Assembly (NCBI GenBank): GCA_900112785.1
Contig: FONB01000015.1
Span: 52,447 to 116,446, forward strand
DNA from: Phytobacter palmae
Lineage (GTDB): Bacteria; Pseudomonadota; Gammaproteobacteria; Enterobacterales; Enterobacteriaceae
Reading direction: 5' to 3'
Length of the DNA stretch: 64,000 bases
In this document: positions 55,407 to 63,970 of the stretch, one piece after another
Layout: every line of letters starts with the position of its first letter
How positions within the stretch are numbered: position 1 is the stretch's first letter
Program-made: the position numbers and the translations under genes
The notes under the pieces: generated by a model
What the model saw: the letters and a program-made list of their open reading frames with translations, nothing else
Databases searched by the model: none
Told to the model about the DNA's origin: nothing

Positions 55407-57374
55407 TCAGGGCTTATTAATATAGTCCTGTAGTGCTTCACTAATTTTATTAATGTCATAAATACAGCCGCGCCACGTACCGCCGCTTACGGCCTGGAGC
55501 ATTGCCCAGAGACGGGTATCGTCCGGTAATTCCGGGTCTGGCATTAAATCCGGATGACTATTGCGGGCATTTAATAATGCAGCCGCCTCCTCACGAGATG
55601 GCAGAATATTATCTATATCGGTTCCTAAGAAATTCACCTCCCCATGCAATTGTTTGCAGTCGATTTTAATTTCAATAATATCTCCGGTACACAATTTACC
55701 AATCGGTCCTCCCGCCAGGGCTTCTGGCCCCACGTGGCCAATACAGGCACCGGTTGAGACACCGGAGAAGCGGGCATCGGTAATTAACGAGACATGTTTA
55801 CCGTATGACAGATGTTTTAGCGCGCTGGTAACCTGATATGTCTCCTCCATTCCCGTGCCGGAGGGACCAACACCGATAATCACCAGAATATCGCCCGCTT
55901 TAATTTTGTCGTGCTTGATATCGTAAATGGCCGCTTTTTCCGAGAGATATACCTTTGCCGCGCCTTTATGGTAATAAATGCCCTCTTCATTAATTACAGA
56001 GGCATCAATGGCCGTGGACTTAATTACCGAACCTTCCGGCGCGATATTGCCTACCGGGAAGGTAATGGTGGACGTCAGTCCGCGTTTCGCGGCCTGTTGC
56101 GGCGACATAATGACATCTTCCGGTGCGACCTGTTCTTGCTTGAATAGCAGCTCTTTGAAAATCTGCCGACGTTCGGACTGCTCCCACCAGTCGAGATTTT
56201 CCTTGAGGGTATTACCGGTGACGGTCATGACATCTTCATGCAGTAACCCCAGGCTTCGCAGATGCAACATCACCTCCGGCACGCCGCCCGCCATAAAGGC
56301 ATTGACCGTCGGGTGATAGACCGGGCCGTTCGGCAGCACGCTCACTAAGCGCGGCACCTGCTTGTTAATGCGGATCCAGTCTTCCACGGTCGGGATGTGG
56401 CAACCCGCCTGATGGGCGATCGCCGGGATATGCAGCAGCAGGTTGGTGGAGCCACCGAATGCCGCGTGGACCATCATGGCATTCTCAAAGGCTTTATCGG
56501 TAAGGATATCCTTCGTGGTGATGCCTTTGTGGGTCAGTTGCAGCGCCGCGCGGGCGGAAGCGCGGGCAATTTCCTGCCACACCGGCTCGCCTGATGGCGC
56601 CAGGGCGGAGTGAGGGATAGCCAGCCCTAACCCTTCGGCCACCACCTGCGAGGTGCCCGCGGTGCCCAGGAACTGACAGCCGCCGCCGGATGATGCGCAA
56701 GCCTGGCATCCTGCCCGGCGAGCGCCCTGCAACGACAATTCGCCATTGGCAAAACGCGCGCCGATGGTCTGCACTTTGCCGTTATCTTCGCCGTGTAGCG
56801 CAGGCAGCGTCGCGCCGCCTGGGATCAGCACCGTGGCTTTGTCATGCTGAGAGGCGAGCGCCATCATAGTGGCGGGCAGCCCTTTGTCGCAGGTCGCCAC
56901 GCCAATCACCGCTTTGGCATCCGGCAGGGAGCGAATCAGGCGACGCATTACCATCGAGGCGTCGTTGCGGTAGGGCAGCGAATCGAACATCCCGGTCGTG
57001 CCCTGGGTACGACCATCGCATGGGTCGGAGACATAGACCGCATAAGGCAGGGCGTTATGGTGTTTGATAACGTCCGCTGCCGCTTTCATCTGGATATCCA
57101 GCTCATAGTGACCCTGGTGAAGCGCCAGCGCGACAGGTTTCCCGTCTGGCCCGCGAAGCCCGCCCAGCGTGCTCAGTAGCAGAATGCCATCACGGTTAAG
57201 CTCGTCTGGCGACCAGCCCATCCCGGCATTCATCGTCATACCAAAAATATCGCCACTGGGTCGGTTGATCAGCATATCCGGCGTCAGAGGCAGCTCGCCT
57301 TGCGGGCCTGCGGCATGCGTCCTGACGTGGTAAATCTCCCGGTTGTCGTTATCAAATATTTCGCGAACAGACAT
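55407..57374 (-). CDS. yjhG: D-xylonate dehydratase
   Basis: A 655-residue IlvD/Edd-family dehydratase, exactly the E. coli YjhG length and nearly the same sequence. Iron-sulphur cysteines lie in SDPCDGRTQGT, VATCDKGLPATM and CASSGGGCQFLG. It converts D-xylonate to 2-keto-3-deoxy-D-xylonate. It lies 10 bases after yjhH and 95 bases before the permease. Confidence 0.95.
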   Translation of the reverse strand: MSVREIFDNDNREIYHVRTHAAGPQGELPLTPDMLINRPSGDIFGMTMNAGMGWSPDELNRDGILLLSTLGGLRGPDGKPVALALHQGHYELDIQMKAAADVIKHHNALPYAVYVSDPCDGRTQGTTGMFDSLPYRNDASMVMRRLIRSLPDAKAVIGVATCDKGLPATMMALASQHDKATVLIPGGATLPALHGEDNGKVQTIGARFANGELSLQGARRAGCQACASSGGGCQFLGTAGTSQVVAEGLGLAIPHSALAPSGEPVWQEIARASARAALQLTHKGITTKDILTDKAFENAMMVHAAFGGSTNLLLHIPAIAHQAGCHIPTVEDWIRINKQVPRLVSVLPNGPVYHPTVNAFMAGGVPEVMLHLRSLGLLHEDVMTVTGNTLKENLDWWEQSERRQIFKELLFKQEQVAPEDVIMSPQQAAKRGLTSTITFPVGNIAPEGSVIKSTAIDASVINEEGIYYHKGAAKVYLSEKAAIYDIKHDKIKAGDILVIIGVGPSGTGMEETYQVTSALKHLSYGKHVSLITDARFSGVSTGACIGHVGPEALAGGPIGKLCTGDIIEIKIDCKQLHGEVNFLGTDIDNILPSREEAAALLNARNSHPDLMPDPELPDDTRLWAMLQAVSGGTWRGCIYDINKISEALQDYINKP

Positions 57375-57384
57375 GGTGTTCCCC

Positions 57385-58290
57385 TTATTGTTTTAAAATT
57401 CCCTGAGAGGACAGGAGCGCCCTGACTTTTTCTTTTGCTTCCGTCGATGCTTCCAGGATCGGCGGCAGGCAATACGTATTCACCGGGAGCCCCACGCACT
57501 GCATGGCATATTTGATGAGCGAGACAAACGGCGTTTCCAGCGCATAAATCGACGGTAGCTGGAGCAATTTTTTATTGAGCGTGGCGGCCGTGGCGAGATC
57601 GTCTTCCTGCCAGGCGCGATAGATGCCGATGGATAATTCCGGCGCGAAGTTGGCGCTGGCGGTAATCGACCCGTCACCACCCAGCAGCAATGTGTTGAGT
57701 AGATGGTCGTCATAGCCGCAGAACACGGAGAAATCCGGGCGCACCGCTTTGACGGTGTTAATCATCGTGCGCAGGTGGCCGACGCTGTCGATGGTGTCTT
57801 TAATGCCAACGATGTTGTCGTTTTGCAGGACCAGACGTTTGACGGTCTCAGGCGTTAAGTCCTGACCGGTAAGGTCGGGGAAGTTATAGATGATCACTGG
57901 CAGCTTTACGCTGCGCGCGATGCGCTGATAATAATCGTCCAGGTTGCGTGGGGCGACTTTCCAGTAATAGGGGTTAATGGCAACAATGGCATCCGCACCG
58001 CAGACCTCAGCATGCTGCGCCAGTTTTACCGCTTCGTCGGTGGAGGGAGAACCCACGCCAATCAATACCGGAACGCGCTTATCCGCCGTGGCGACCGCCG
58101 CTTCGGCAAGCGCCATCCGCTGGCTGGTGTTCATCTGGCTGAATTCCCCGCCGGTCCCCAGATAAAACAGTCCGTCGACCCCTTTCTCAATCAGAAAATC
58201 AGCGACCGCTTTCATGGCTGTTTTATCGATATTTCCGTCGTTATCAAAGGTGCTGGAGACCGGCGGAATAATTCCCCTGAACTTTTTCAT
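57385..58290 (-). CDS. yjhH: 2-dehydro-3-deoxy-D-pentonate aldolase
   Basis: A 301-residue DapA-family class I aldolase, YagE/YjhH type. The Schiff-base Lys is in NIVGIKDTID (about residue 174), the Tyr in PVIIYNFPDLTG, and the substrate motif is GTGGEFSQM. It splits 2-keto-3-deoxy-D-xylonate into pyruvate and glycolaldehyde. Its AAGGAAA ribosome site is inside the 3' end of the regulator gene, 4 bases between the two. Confidence 0.94.
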   Translation of the reverse strand: MKKFRGIIPPVSSTFDNDGNIDKTAMKAVADFLIEKGVDGLFYLGTGGEFSQMNTSQRMALAEAAVATADKRVPVLIGVGSPSTDEAVKLAQHAEVCGADAIVAINPYYWKVAPRNLDDYYQRIARSVKLPVIIYNFPDLTGQDLTPETVKRLVLQNDNIVGIKDTIDSVGHLRTMINTVKAVRPDFSVFCGYDDHLLNTLLLGGDGSITASANFAPELSIGIYRAWQEDDLATAATLNKKLLQLPSIYALETPFVSLIKYAMQCVGLPVNTYCLPPILEASTEAKEKVRALLSSQGILKQ

Positions 58291-58294
58291 TACA

Positions 58295-59083
58295 TCAGTT
58301 TCCTTTTCTTAGGTTTTCACTTTCACTCCGGTATCCCAGCCCATATGATATTTGCCCGGCGCACTGGCGAAGCAATTCGAGATAACCATCGATCTTATTT
58401 CCTGAATACACCACCGGATCACCCGACAGTGAGATCGCATAATTAACCCGGTTATACATATTGAATACCGGCATACTCAGACATACTGCGCCATAGGTTG
58501 ATTCTTCATTGTCTATGGCCCATCCACGTAGACGCGTTTTTTGCAACTCTTCCCGAAATAACCTTTTATCGGTAAAGGTATTTTCAGTGTGTTTGGTGAG
58601 CGCTAACGCATCCAGAAAATAATCCATCTCTTCACGGGGCTTCCAGGCGAGTAACGCTTTGCCGAGCGCCGTGATATGTAATTCTAATTTCTTACCAATC
58701 CAGCTTTTTTTCGTTGGTACGGAACCGGGACTTTCCACTTTATCGAGATAAATGGCGTAGCAATCTTCTATGGCCCCTAAATGACAGACCAGTCCGCTTT
58801 TTTGCGAAAGCTCCTGCATCGGGCGCTTGGTCACCTCAAAAATATTTTTGCGGTGTAATGCCTGACAACCAAGTTCATAATTTTTAATGCCGAGTGAATA
58901 CTGGTTACGATCGCTTTTCGTCAGAAATCCGCAATCAACCATGACATTTAATAAATTCAGCAGGCTGCTCTTTGGGTACTGAAATTCCCGTAGAAGCTCC
59001 ATAAAGCTCGCTGCGCCAACATAGGCAATGTAGGTCAGTATTTTCTCAGCCCGAATAAGTGAATTACATCCTTTACCGCCCAT
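58295..59083 (-). CDS. yjhI: IclR-family regulator of the xylonate operon
   Basis: A 262-residue IclR protein with an N-terminal winged helix (about residues 8-65, [20 protein letters not shown]) and a GAF-like effector domain ([33 protein letters not shown]). It is the first gene of the operon, as yjhI is in E. coli (relative of the xylonate regulator XynR/YagI). It probably controls its own operon in response to D-xylonate. ATG 59083 follows AGAGGAG. Confidence 0.92.
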   Translation of the reverse strand: MGGKGCNSLIRAEKILTYIAYVGAASFMELLREFQYPKSSLLNLLNVMVDCGFLTKSDRNQYSLGIKNYELGCQALHRKNIFEVTKRPMQELSQKSGLVCHLGAIEDCYAIYLDKVESPGSVPTKKSWIGKKLELHITALGKALLAWKPREEMDYFLDALALTKHTENTFTDKRLFREELQKTRLRGWAIDNEESTYGAVCLSMPVFNMYNRVNYAISLSGDPVVYSGNKIDGYLELLRQCAGQISYGLGYRSESENLRKGN

Positions 59084-59229
59084 AACGGCTCCTCTATTGA
59101 TTGAATAAAAGTTTATCTATCCTGTTCAGGGGAGAATACATGTGGTTCAACAGGCTGAACCGAGTTAGGGCAGGGAAACGTGATCTGTGGCGAGGTTTTG
59201 AATAATGGCTTGTTGCCCGAGCGAGATGA

Positions 59230-59274
59230 GGCGGCGTAGAGCCGCCTTTCTTCCCCTCCCTGAGCGAGAGGGGA
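59230..59274. repeat. Two hairpins upstream of yjhI
   Basis: GGCGGC / GCCGCC (59230-59246) is followed by TTTCTT, a terminator-like form on the plus strand. TCCCCTC / GAGGGGA (59252-59274) belongs to the CTCCC hairpin family. They lie between the yjhI promoter and the end of the adhesin gene. No plus-strand gene upstream is obvious to be terminated. Confidence 0.55.
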
Positions 59275-59290
59275 GATTTAACAACTAAGC

Positions 59291-60277
59291 CTATTCATAG
59301 GCCATTTCAAACTCTACGGCTGAATTGGCCGTGCCGCCTTTGACTATCCCGGTACGGATATAGCGGGCCCGCATGGGAATGGTGTAGTTGCCTGCACCGC
59401 TATAGCCGGTAAATTTGGTTTTAGTGTTAAAGGGGACATTGGTGCCATTTTCATACTGAACCTGGACGCCCACCCCGCTGGCCGTCGAACCACTTTTCAG
59501 GCTGATATACTGCCCGGCTCCCGTGCCATTGAGGGTTACGCCTGCTGCGGGTTTAAAGGTGTAACTGACCGATGTCATGCCCGCATCACAGTTGTTGATA
59601 GTAAAGTTAAACGGCGTGGCCGCGCTGGTGGAGCCGACGGAGGGAAAATCAGCGCTGGCGTGTTTTTTCATATCAACGCTGATATCGGGGGTTTCGCAGG
59701 CTGCGGCTTGGATCACTGCTGAGCCTGTCATAGTAAGCATGTTATATCGGGCACCACCACTCGTGGTGGTCGCAGTATTCGCCCATGCTTCCACAGTAAT
59801 ATTCGGGGTAACTGTTCCTGCTGATACGGGACCAATAATGTAGTACTGCGCTTTGATATTGGTAAGCCATGCACCACCACTATAACTGTATCCGCCCGAG
59901 ACCTGGTACCATCGTTTAATATCATTATCCACAATGACCGTACCGAGGAAGTCATCCCAGACTTTAATTCCGATCCCTTCAACATTTGTCTTGTAGATAC
60001 CAGAAAAAGAAGAGGGTGTTAAGGCAGTGCCAAATTTTAAATGTGTATAGGTAGCGCCGCCAGAGCAGGAAATAGTCCTACTGACACCCGCGCCGATTGA
60101 CATCACACTACCAATGGGGCCAGTTGCTTTATTTTTCGGAATATTAAATGTTTGTGTTGGTAGCGTTGCCGAATAACTATAAGTACCACCTGAGACATTA
60201 CAGCCAGCCCAGGTGAATGGGCTAACAGACATGATTCCGAATAGTGCGGATACTTTTAATAGAATTTTAGTTATCAT
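59291..60277 (-). CDS. Two-domain fimbrial tip-adhesin-like protein
   Basis: A 328-residue protein with a signal peptide (MITKILLKVSALFGIMSVSP, cleaved before CNVSGGTYSYS). The N-terminal beta domain (about residues 25-190) is followed by a pilin domain (about 195-328) with a disulphide-type pair (ACETPDISV and INNCDAG) and the donor-strand-ready C-terminus AVEFEMAYE. This two-domain form fits a chaperone-usher tip adhesin. The chaperone gene is 24 bases upstream, but no usher or major pilin is near. Receptor unknown. ATG 60277 follows AAGGAAT. Confidence 0.85.
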   Translation of the reverse strand: MITKILLKVSALFGIMSVSPFTWAGCNVSGGTYSYSATLPTQTFNIPKNKATGPIGSVMSIGAGVSRTISCSGGATYTHLKFGTALTPSSFSGIYKTNVEGIGIKVWDDFLGTVIVDNDIKRWYQVSGGYSYSGGAWLTNIKAQYYIIGPVSAGTVTPNITVEAWANTATTTSGGARYNMLTMTGSAVIQAAACETPDISVDMKKHASADFPSVGSTSAATPFNFTINNCDAGMTSVSYTFKPAAGVTLNGTGAGQYISLKSGSTASGVGVQVQYENGTNVPFNTKTKFTGYSGAGNYTIPMRARYIRTGIVKGGTANSAVEFEMAYE

Positions 60278-60301
60278 TTTAATTCCTTTTAAATTATATT
60301 A

Positions 60302-61018
60302 TTATTTAGTGTATGTGGTATCGTGTTTAACAAAATAACCGTAATCATTAATTATGCTGAGTGATAATTTTTTATTATCCTCTGTTTCTGTTTTTTTAAA
60401 TGAAAACATTTTTGTGCCCTTCGCCGGACACATACCGTTGCGCCTGTCGCCGCTATTATCTGCGTCACTTGCGATCCGGATATTATTAATGGATACGTTA
60501 AAGGCCGATGGATTCTCACATTCAAGCCCACCGTCCACCGCGTGCCAGCGCAGGGCGGAGATAGCCTGCTCTGGCGAGCCGGGAAGTCCCTGCGGGCGGT
60601 AGAAAATTTTCAAGCGTGATCGCACGGAAAAATGTACATAATCCTTTGTTCTGTTAGCCTTTCCGGCAGGCTTTGGCTGTACTTCTTGCACGTTAAGCCA
60701 GAAGACGGATTCTCTGTCCTGCGGTACGTTGCCGCCGGTAAAGAGAATACGCAGAGTCTGACCTTTACCGGCATCCAGGCGGAAAATGGGTGGGGTAACA
60801 ATAAAGGGCACGGTCGCTTTAACGGTGGAGGCCTCAGGATCTCCGCTATCTATCCAGGCCTGGATCAGACGGGGAGTATCCGCATGATTGGTCATACCGA
60901 GAGTCACTTCTCTTTTATCTGCAGGATAGATAACCCGTGTACTGTCAATCACAATGCCAGCCTGAGCCGAGGAGAGAAATAACGCAAATGAAAGCGCCGG
61001 GGAAAAGAGAGTCTTCAT
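60302..61018 (-). CDS. Periplasmic fimbrial chaperone (PapD-like)
   Basis: A 238-residue chaperone. Signal peptide LSFALFLSSAQAG precedes two immunoglobulin-like domains. The pilin-anchoring Arg is in DSTRVIYP and Lys in RLKIFYRP. The conserved domain-1 motif is SVFWLNVQEVQP. It caps pilin subunits by donor-strand complementation. ATG 61018 follows AGGGAGG; the TTG at 61024 is less likely. It is the first gene of a two-gene unit with the adhesin-like gene. Confidence 0.93.
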   Translation of the reverse strand: MKTLFSPALSFALFLSSAQAGIVIDSTRVIYPADKREVTLGMTNHADTPRLIQAWIDSGDPEASTVKATVPFIVTPPIFRLDAGKGQTLRILFTGGNVPQDRESVFWLNVQEVQPKPAGKANRTKDYVHFSVRSRLKIFYRPQGLPGSPEQAISALRWHAVDGGLECENPSAFNVSINNIRIASDADNSGDRRNGMCPAKGTKMFSFKKTETEDNKKLSLSIINDYGYFVKHDTTYTK

Positions 61019-61358
61019 ACCCAACCTCCCTGAATGGGTTTTGATTAATCTGCCCTGTTTTTTTACAGGGCGAAGGTATGACTAAATATAAATGTCTGGC
61101 GAGAGCTATTGATATAATCTATGAATATGCTTACCTCCACTTATGATGTGAATGTATTTTCGTTATTATTCCTCGTTAAAGTTAAGGGTTAATCTAATAA
61201 TAAGAGGAAATGTTTGTTTTTTAATATTTAAAAGCCGCTTTAGGAATATATTTAGTTTATATTTGTGGGATTTGTGACGCAAAGAGAGAAAATTGAGGAA
61301 TGAGAAAAAACATTCCTCTTAAAAAAACTTATTTCTCCCTCGGTGAAGGTAAATAAGA
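61019..61358. other. AT-rich intergenic region with flagellin terminator
   Basis: The gap of 340 bases is strongly AT-rich. GAGGAATG / CATTCCTC with an 8-base loop (61295-61318) forms a terminator-like hairpin on the minus strand, about 40 bases after the flagellin stop, followed by AATTTT. The remaining part carries the probable promoter of the chaperone-adhesin pair. I see no gene. Confidence 0.6.
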
Positions 61359-63266
61359 TCATTGCTTAAGCAGCGACAAAACGACCTCTGGCGTCATATT
61401 CGCCTTGACCAGTACCTGCATGCTGGATTGCTGCAAAATCTGTGCTCTGGTCATCGCGGAAACCTCGCTGGCGTAATCCGCATCTTCAATTCTGGAACGT
61501 GTCGCCGCTATATTAGCTGCGGCATTACTCTGCGCATTTTGTACGGACGTCAATCGATTGGCGACGGCACCCAGCTCGGTGCGACGCGTATCCACCTTAC
61601 TGATGGCGTTATCAATAGCAGCAAGCGGGTTTTCCGGGTTACGTAAGCGAATTTCCGAACCCACTTCCCGGATATTCAGGGTGGTGTAATTACTTGATGC
61701 ATCCGTACTGGAACCCATTGCAGCTGTGTAATAGATCTGCACTGCGCCAATACCGTTAAGTGTTTTCAGATAGAAGGTGTTGGTCAGGTCGTTTTGCACG
61801 GCCAGCGTGGATGTCTTCGCGCCATACGTGGTGCTGGCGGGCAGGTTCATATAATAGTTGCCGTCGCTATCCAGACGCAGTACATCGTTGAAAACATTAC
61901 CATCAGCGTCAGTGTAATTCACTTCCACATGTGCGGGGTCCAGCGTCACGTGCGACGTCCCGCTAACACTGGTCACGGCGGTAAATCCATTCTGGCTGGT
62001 GTTGCTGGTGGCCGTTACGCTTAATGACGTTGTCGTACCGTCTGTCGTCGCATTCACCGTTGCCGGGTAATACCTGTAACTTCCGCTACCGTCGCTGACT
62101 TCCATCATGTACTGGCTACCGGATTTCACCAGCCTGCCCGCCGCAGAATTACCATTGGCATCCGTAAAGGTGGTGGCCGTGGTACTGGTATCGATGGCCG
62201 GTGTGGTCGTGACAGTGGTCGGCAGGACAGGCAATTGGGTATCCAGCAATCCGCTGTTGCTGGTCATGGTGGCGGTCACAGCACCGGATGTACCAAAACT
62301 CAGCGTGGCGGGATAGTAAAAATCATCCTGCTCAATGTAATACTGGCCGTTTGACTTGGTCAGCGTTGCGCCGCTTAAAGTCGCACCGTTGGTATCGACC
62401 GCATTAAGTGTGGCAATGGTGCGGGAGGATATCTGGCTGACATCACTATAAAGTTTGGTCGCGCTGGTGGCCGAAATCGAGACTGTACCGCTCCCGGTCT
62501 GAGTATCCCAGTCCGCGTGGTAGATGGCTGGCAGAAAAGCCGCGTTGCCGTTGGTATCTGTACCCTGAATATAATACTGACCGTTGGCCGTGCTTCTGAC
62601 CAGCTCTGGCGAGGTTAACCCTGACGCTGCATAATTGACTGTGACCGCACTGCTGTTCAGAGAAATATTGTAAGCCGTGCTGTTGTAACCGTTGGTATCG
62701 ACGATGTTGTTACTGATGCCTCTGATCACCAGATCTTTTAAGCCAATTTCATTGACGCTAAAGCCGGGTGCGGATAAATCGAGATCGATCTTTTGGTTGT
62801 CGTTCGCGCCCACCTGAAAACCGACTTTTCCTGCGCTGCCATTTAAAAGTGAAATGCCGTTAAACTGCGAGGAACTATTAATCTGGTCGATAGCTTTGAG
62901 GTTGAGGTTAATTTCTGCCTGAATTGCATCGGAATCGGTTTGTGAGTAAGTGCCGTTCAGTCCCTGCACCGTTAATTCGCGGATACGCTGTAACCGGTTG
63001 TTCACCTCATTGAGCGCGCTTTCCGCCGTATCAATCATCGATAAGCCATCACCCGCATTACGCTGCGCCTGCTTAAGCCCGTTTTGCTGGCTGGTTAAGC
63101 GGTTGGAGATGGCCTGTCCCGCGGCGTTGTCGCTGGTGCTGTTAATACGCATCCCGGAAGAAAGGCGACGGATCGCGGTTTCCAGCGAGGATGCACTTTT
63201 GACGGATTGCTTCTGGACATTTAGCGCTGAGACATTAGTTTTAAGGCTAATCATTACTTGGCTCAC
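61359..63266 (-). CDS. Flagellin, solitary copy with large variable domain
   Basis: A 635-residue flagellin. The N-terminal D0/D1 (about residues 1-175) reads SLETAIRRLSSGMRINSTSD and LQRIRELTVQGLNG. The C-terminal D1/D0 (about 540-635) reads RSRIEDADYASEVSAMTRAQ and ends VLSLLKQ. Between them is a Ser/Thr-rich variable domain of four diverged repeats. I chose GTG 63266 (SQVMISLKTN follows, like the MAQVINTN of FliC): AGGGAAG is 6 bases upstream. ATG 63254 is a second option. ATG 63302 is impossible, as it lies upstream of the sigma-28 start site. No other flagellar gene, hin or fljA is in the window. Confidence 0.93.
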   Translation of the reverse strand: MSQVMISLKTNVSALNVQKQSVKSASSLETAIRRLSSGMRINSTSDNAAGQAISNRLTSQQNGLKQAQRNAGDGLSMIDTAESALNEVNNRLQRIRELTVQGLNGTYSQTDSDAIQAEINLNLKAIDQINSSSQFNGISLLNGSAGKVGFQVGANDNQKIDLDLSAPGFSVNEIGLKDLVIRGISNNIVDTNGYNSTAYNISLNSSAVTVNYAASGLTSPELVRSTANGQYYIQGTDTNGNAAFLPAIYHADWDTQTGSGTVSISATSATKLYSDVSQISSRTIATLNAVDTNGATLSGATLTKSNGQYYIEQDDFYYPATLSFGTSGAVTATMTSNSGLLDTQLPVLPTTVTTTPAIDTSTTATTFTDANGNSAAGRLVKSGSQYMMEVSDGSGSYRYYPATVNATTDGTTTSLSVTATSNTSQNGFTAVTSVSGTSHVTLDPAHVEVNYTDADGNVFNDVLRLDSDGNYYMNLPASTTYGAKTSTLAVQNDLTNTFYLKTLNGIGAVQIYYTAAMGSSTDASSNYTTLNIREVGSEIRLRNPENPLAAIDNAISKVDTRRTELGAVANRLTSVQNAQSNAAANIAATRSRIEDADYASEVSAMTRAQILQQSSMQVLVKANMTPEVVLSLLKQ

Positions 63267-63286
63267 AAAATCTTCCCTGGTATCCG

Positions 63287-63312
63287 TTATCGGCATCTCC
63301 ATATTTTCTTTA
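63287..63312 (-). promoter_or_regulatory. Sigma-28 (FliA) promoter of the flagellin
   Basis: TAAAGAAA (63305-63312), a 10-base spacer and a perfect GCCGATAA -10 box (63287-63294) on the minus strand. Consensus is TAAAGTTT-N11-GCCGATAA, so the spacing is one base short. It lies 20 bases before the GTG start, giving an unusually short leader. It shows the flagellin is placed under the late flagellar sigma factor. Confidence 0.85.
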
Positions 63313-63555
63313 GGGAGAAAATTTCCGCTAAGTCAGCTGGTTATTAAAGACGAGTTTTTTTGACTGGATGCAGGTGTGACTGGCGTTTATTTTCGGATAA
63401 TAGTGCTGTTTTACGTCTCAATCGTGAAATTTCAATCTGTGAAATTGCGAAGCCTACAAAATAAGGTAGGGTGGGGAAGGTATTGATTAATAAACAGATA
63501 ACAGTGAGCAATGTAGTCTGACAAGACGGCGCAATATTCACCAGACCGCAAACGC

Positions 63556-63575
63556 AATAAAGCCCCCGAAGGGGC
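63556..63575 (-). terminator. Terminator of the BhsA-like gene
   Basis: GCCCC / GGGGC stem with a TTCG tetraloop (minus strand) followed by TTTATT, 80 bases after the stop codon at 63656. The rest of the 63313-63655 gap has no supported gene. Confidence 0.75.
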
Positions 63576-63655
63576 CAGAAGGGTTTTTTGCCAGAGGGCG
63601 AAACCGGCCGCCTCGCGGCGACCTGTCCGGCAGCTCCCTCTGCGACCATTCGGTC

Positions 63656-63865
63656 TTATTTGCTCAGTTCAGCCGTCATATGAACAACGTTATTCACGGT
63701 CGCTTCGGTAATTTTGTAAGACGCGCCGGCCTGCTGTGCCTGGGCGGCGATTTTCGCTTCTGCACCGTCGATGGTGGAGGAGCTTGCGGTCACGCTCTGT
63801 GCGAAAGCGCCGAAAGACATTACGGAAAGAGCGGCAACTGCAACGAAAGTTTTGATGGATTTCAT
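63656..63865 (-). CDS. Small periplasmic DUF1471 (YdgH/BhsA/McbA) protein
   Basis: A 69-residue protein. Signal peptide SIKTFVAVAALSVMSFGAFA is cleaved before QSVTAS. The mature DUF1471 part reads AAQAQQAGASYKITEATVNN and ends with a short beta strand. Such proteins (BhsA, McbA, YhcN) affect biofilm formation and acid, copper or oxidative stress. It starts at ATG 63865 with AAGGAAT upstream, not at the longer frame from 63937. Confidence 0.92.
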   Translation of the reverse strand: MKSIKTFVAVAALSVMSFGAFAQSVTASSSTIDGAEAKIAAQAQQAGASYKITEATVNNVVHMTAELSK

Positions 63866-63943
63866 GGTCGTATTCCTTAAGTTATTTGTTCGGGATAGGG
63901 CGTGTTGCCCTGATGTGATAAATAATAGACCGACCATTGGGTG

Positions 63944-63970
63944 ATGAAAATCTAAACTATTTGCCGATAA
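63944..63970 (+). promoter_or_regulatory. Possible sigma-28 promoter at the window edge
   Basis: A perfect GCCGATAA box (63963-63970) with TGAA 15 bases upstream (63944-63947; consensus TAAA-N15-GCCGATAA) faces right, out of the window. About two chance GCCGATAA hits are expected in 64 kb on both strands, so it needs the gene beyond 64000 to be judged. Confidence 0.35.

Noticed and set aside
63254..63302. Flagellin start at ATG 63302
   Set aside because: The sigma-28 -10 box lies at 63287-63294, so the transcript begins after this codon; GTG 63266 or ATG 63254 must be used.
63344..63649. 101-codon minus-strand frame between flagellin and the BhsA-like gene
   Set aside because: It runs through the TTCG terminator, lacks a ribosome site and looks like random low-constraint sequence.
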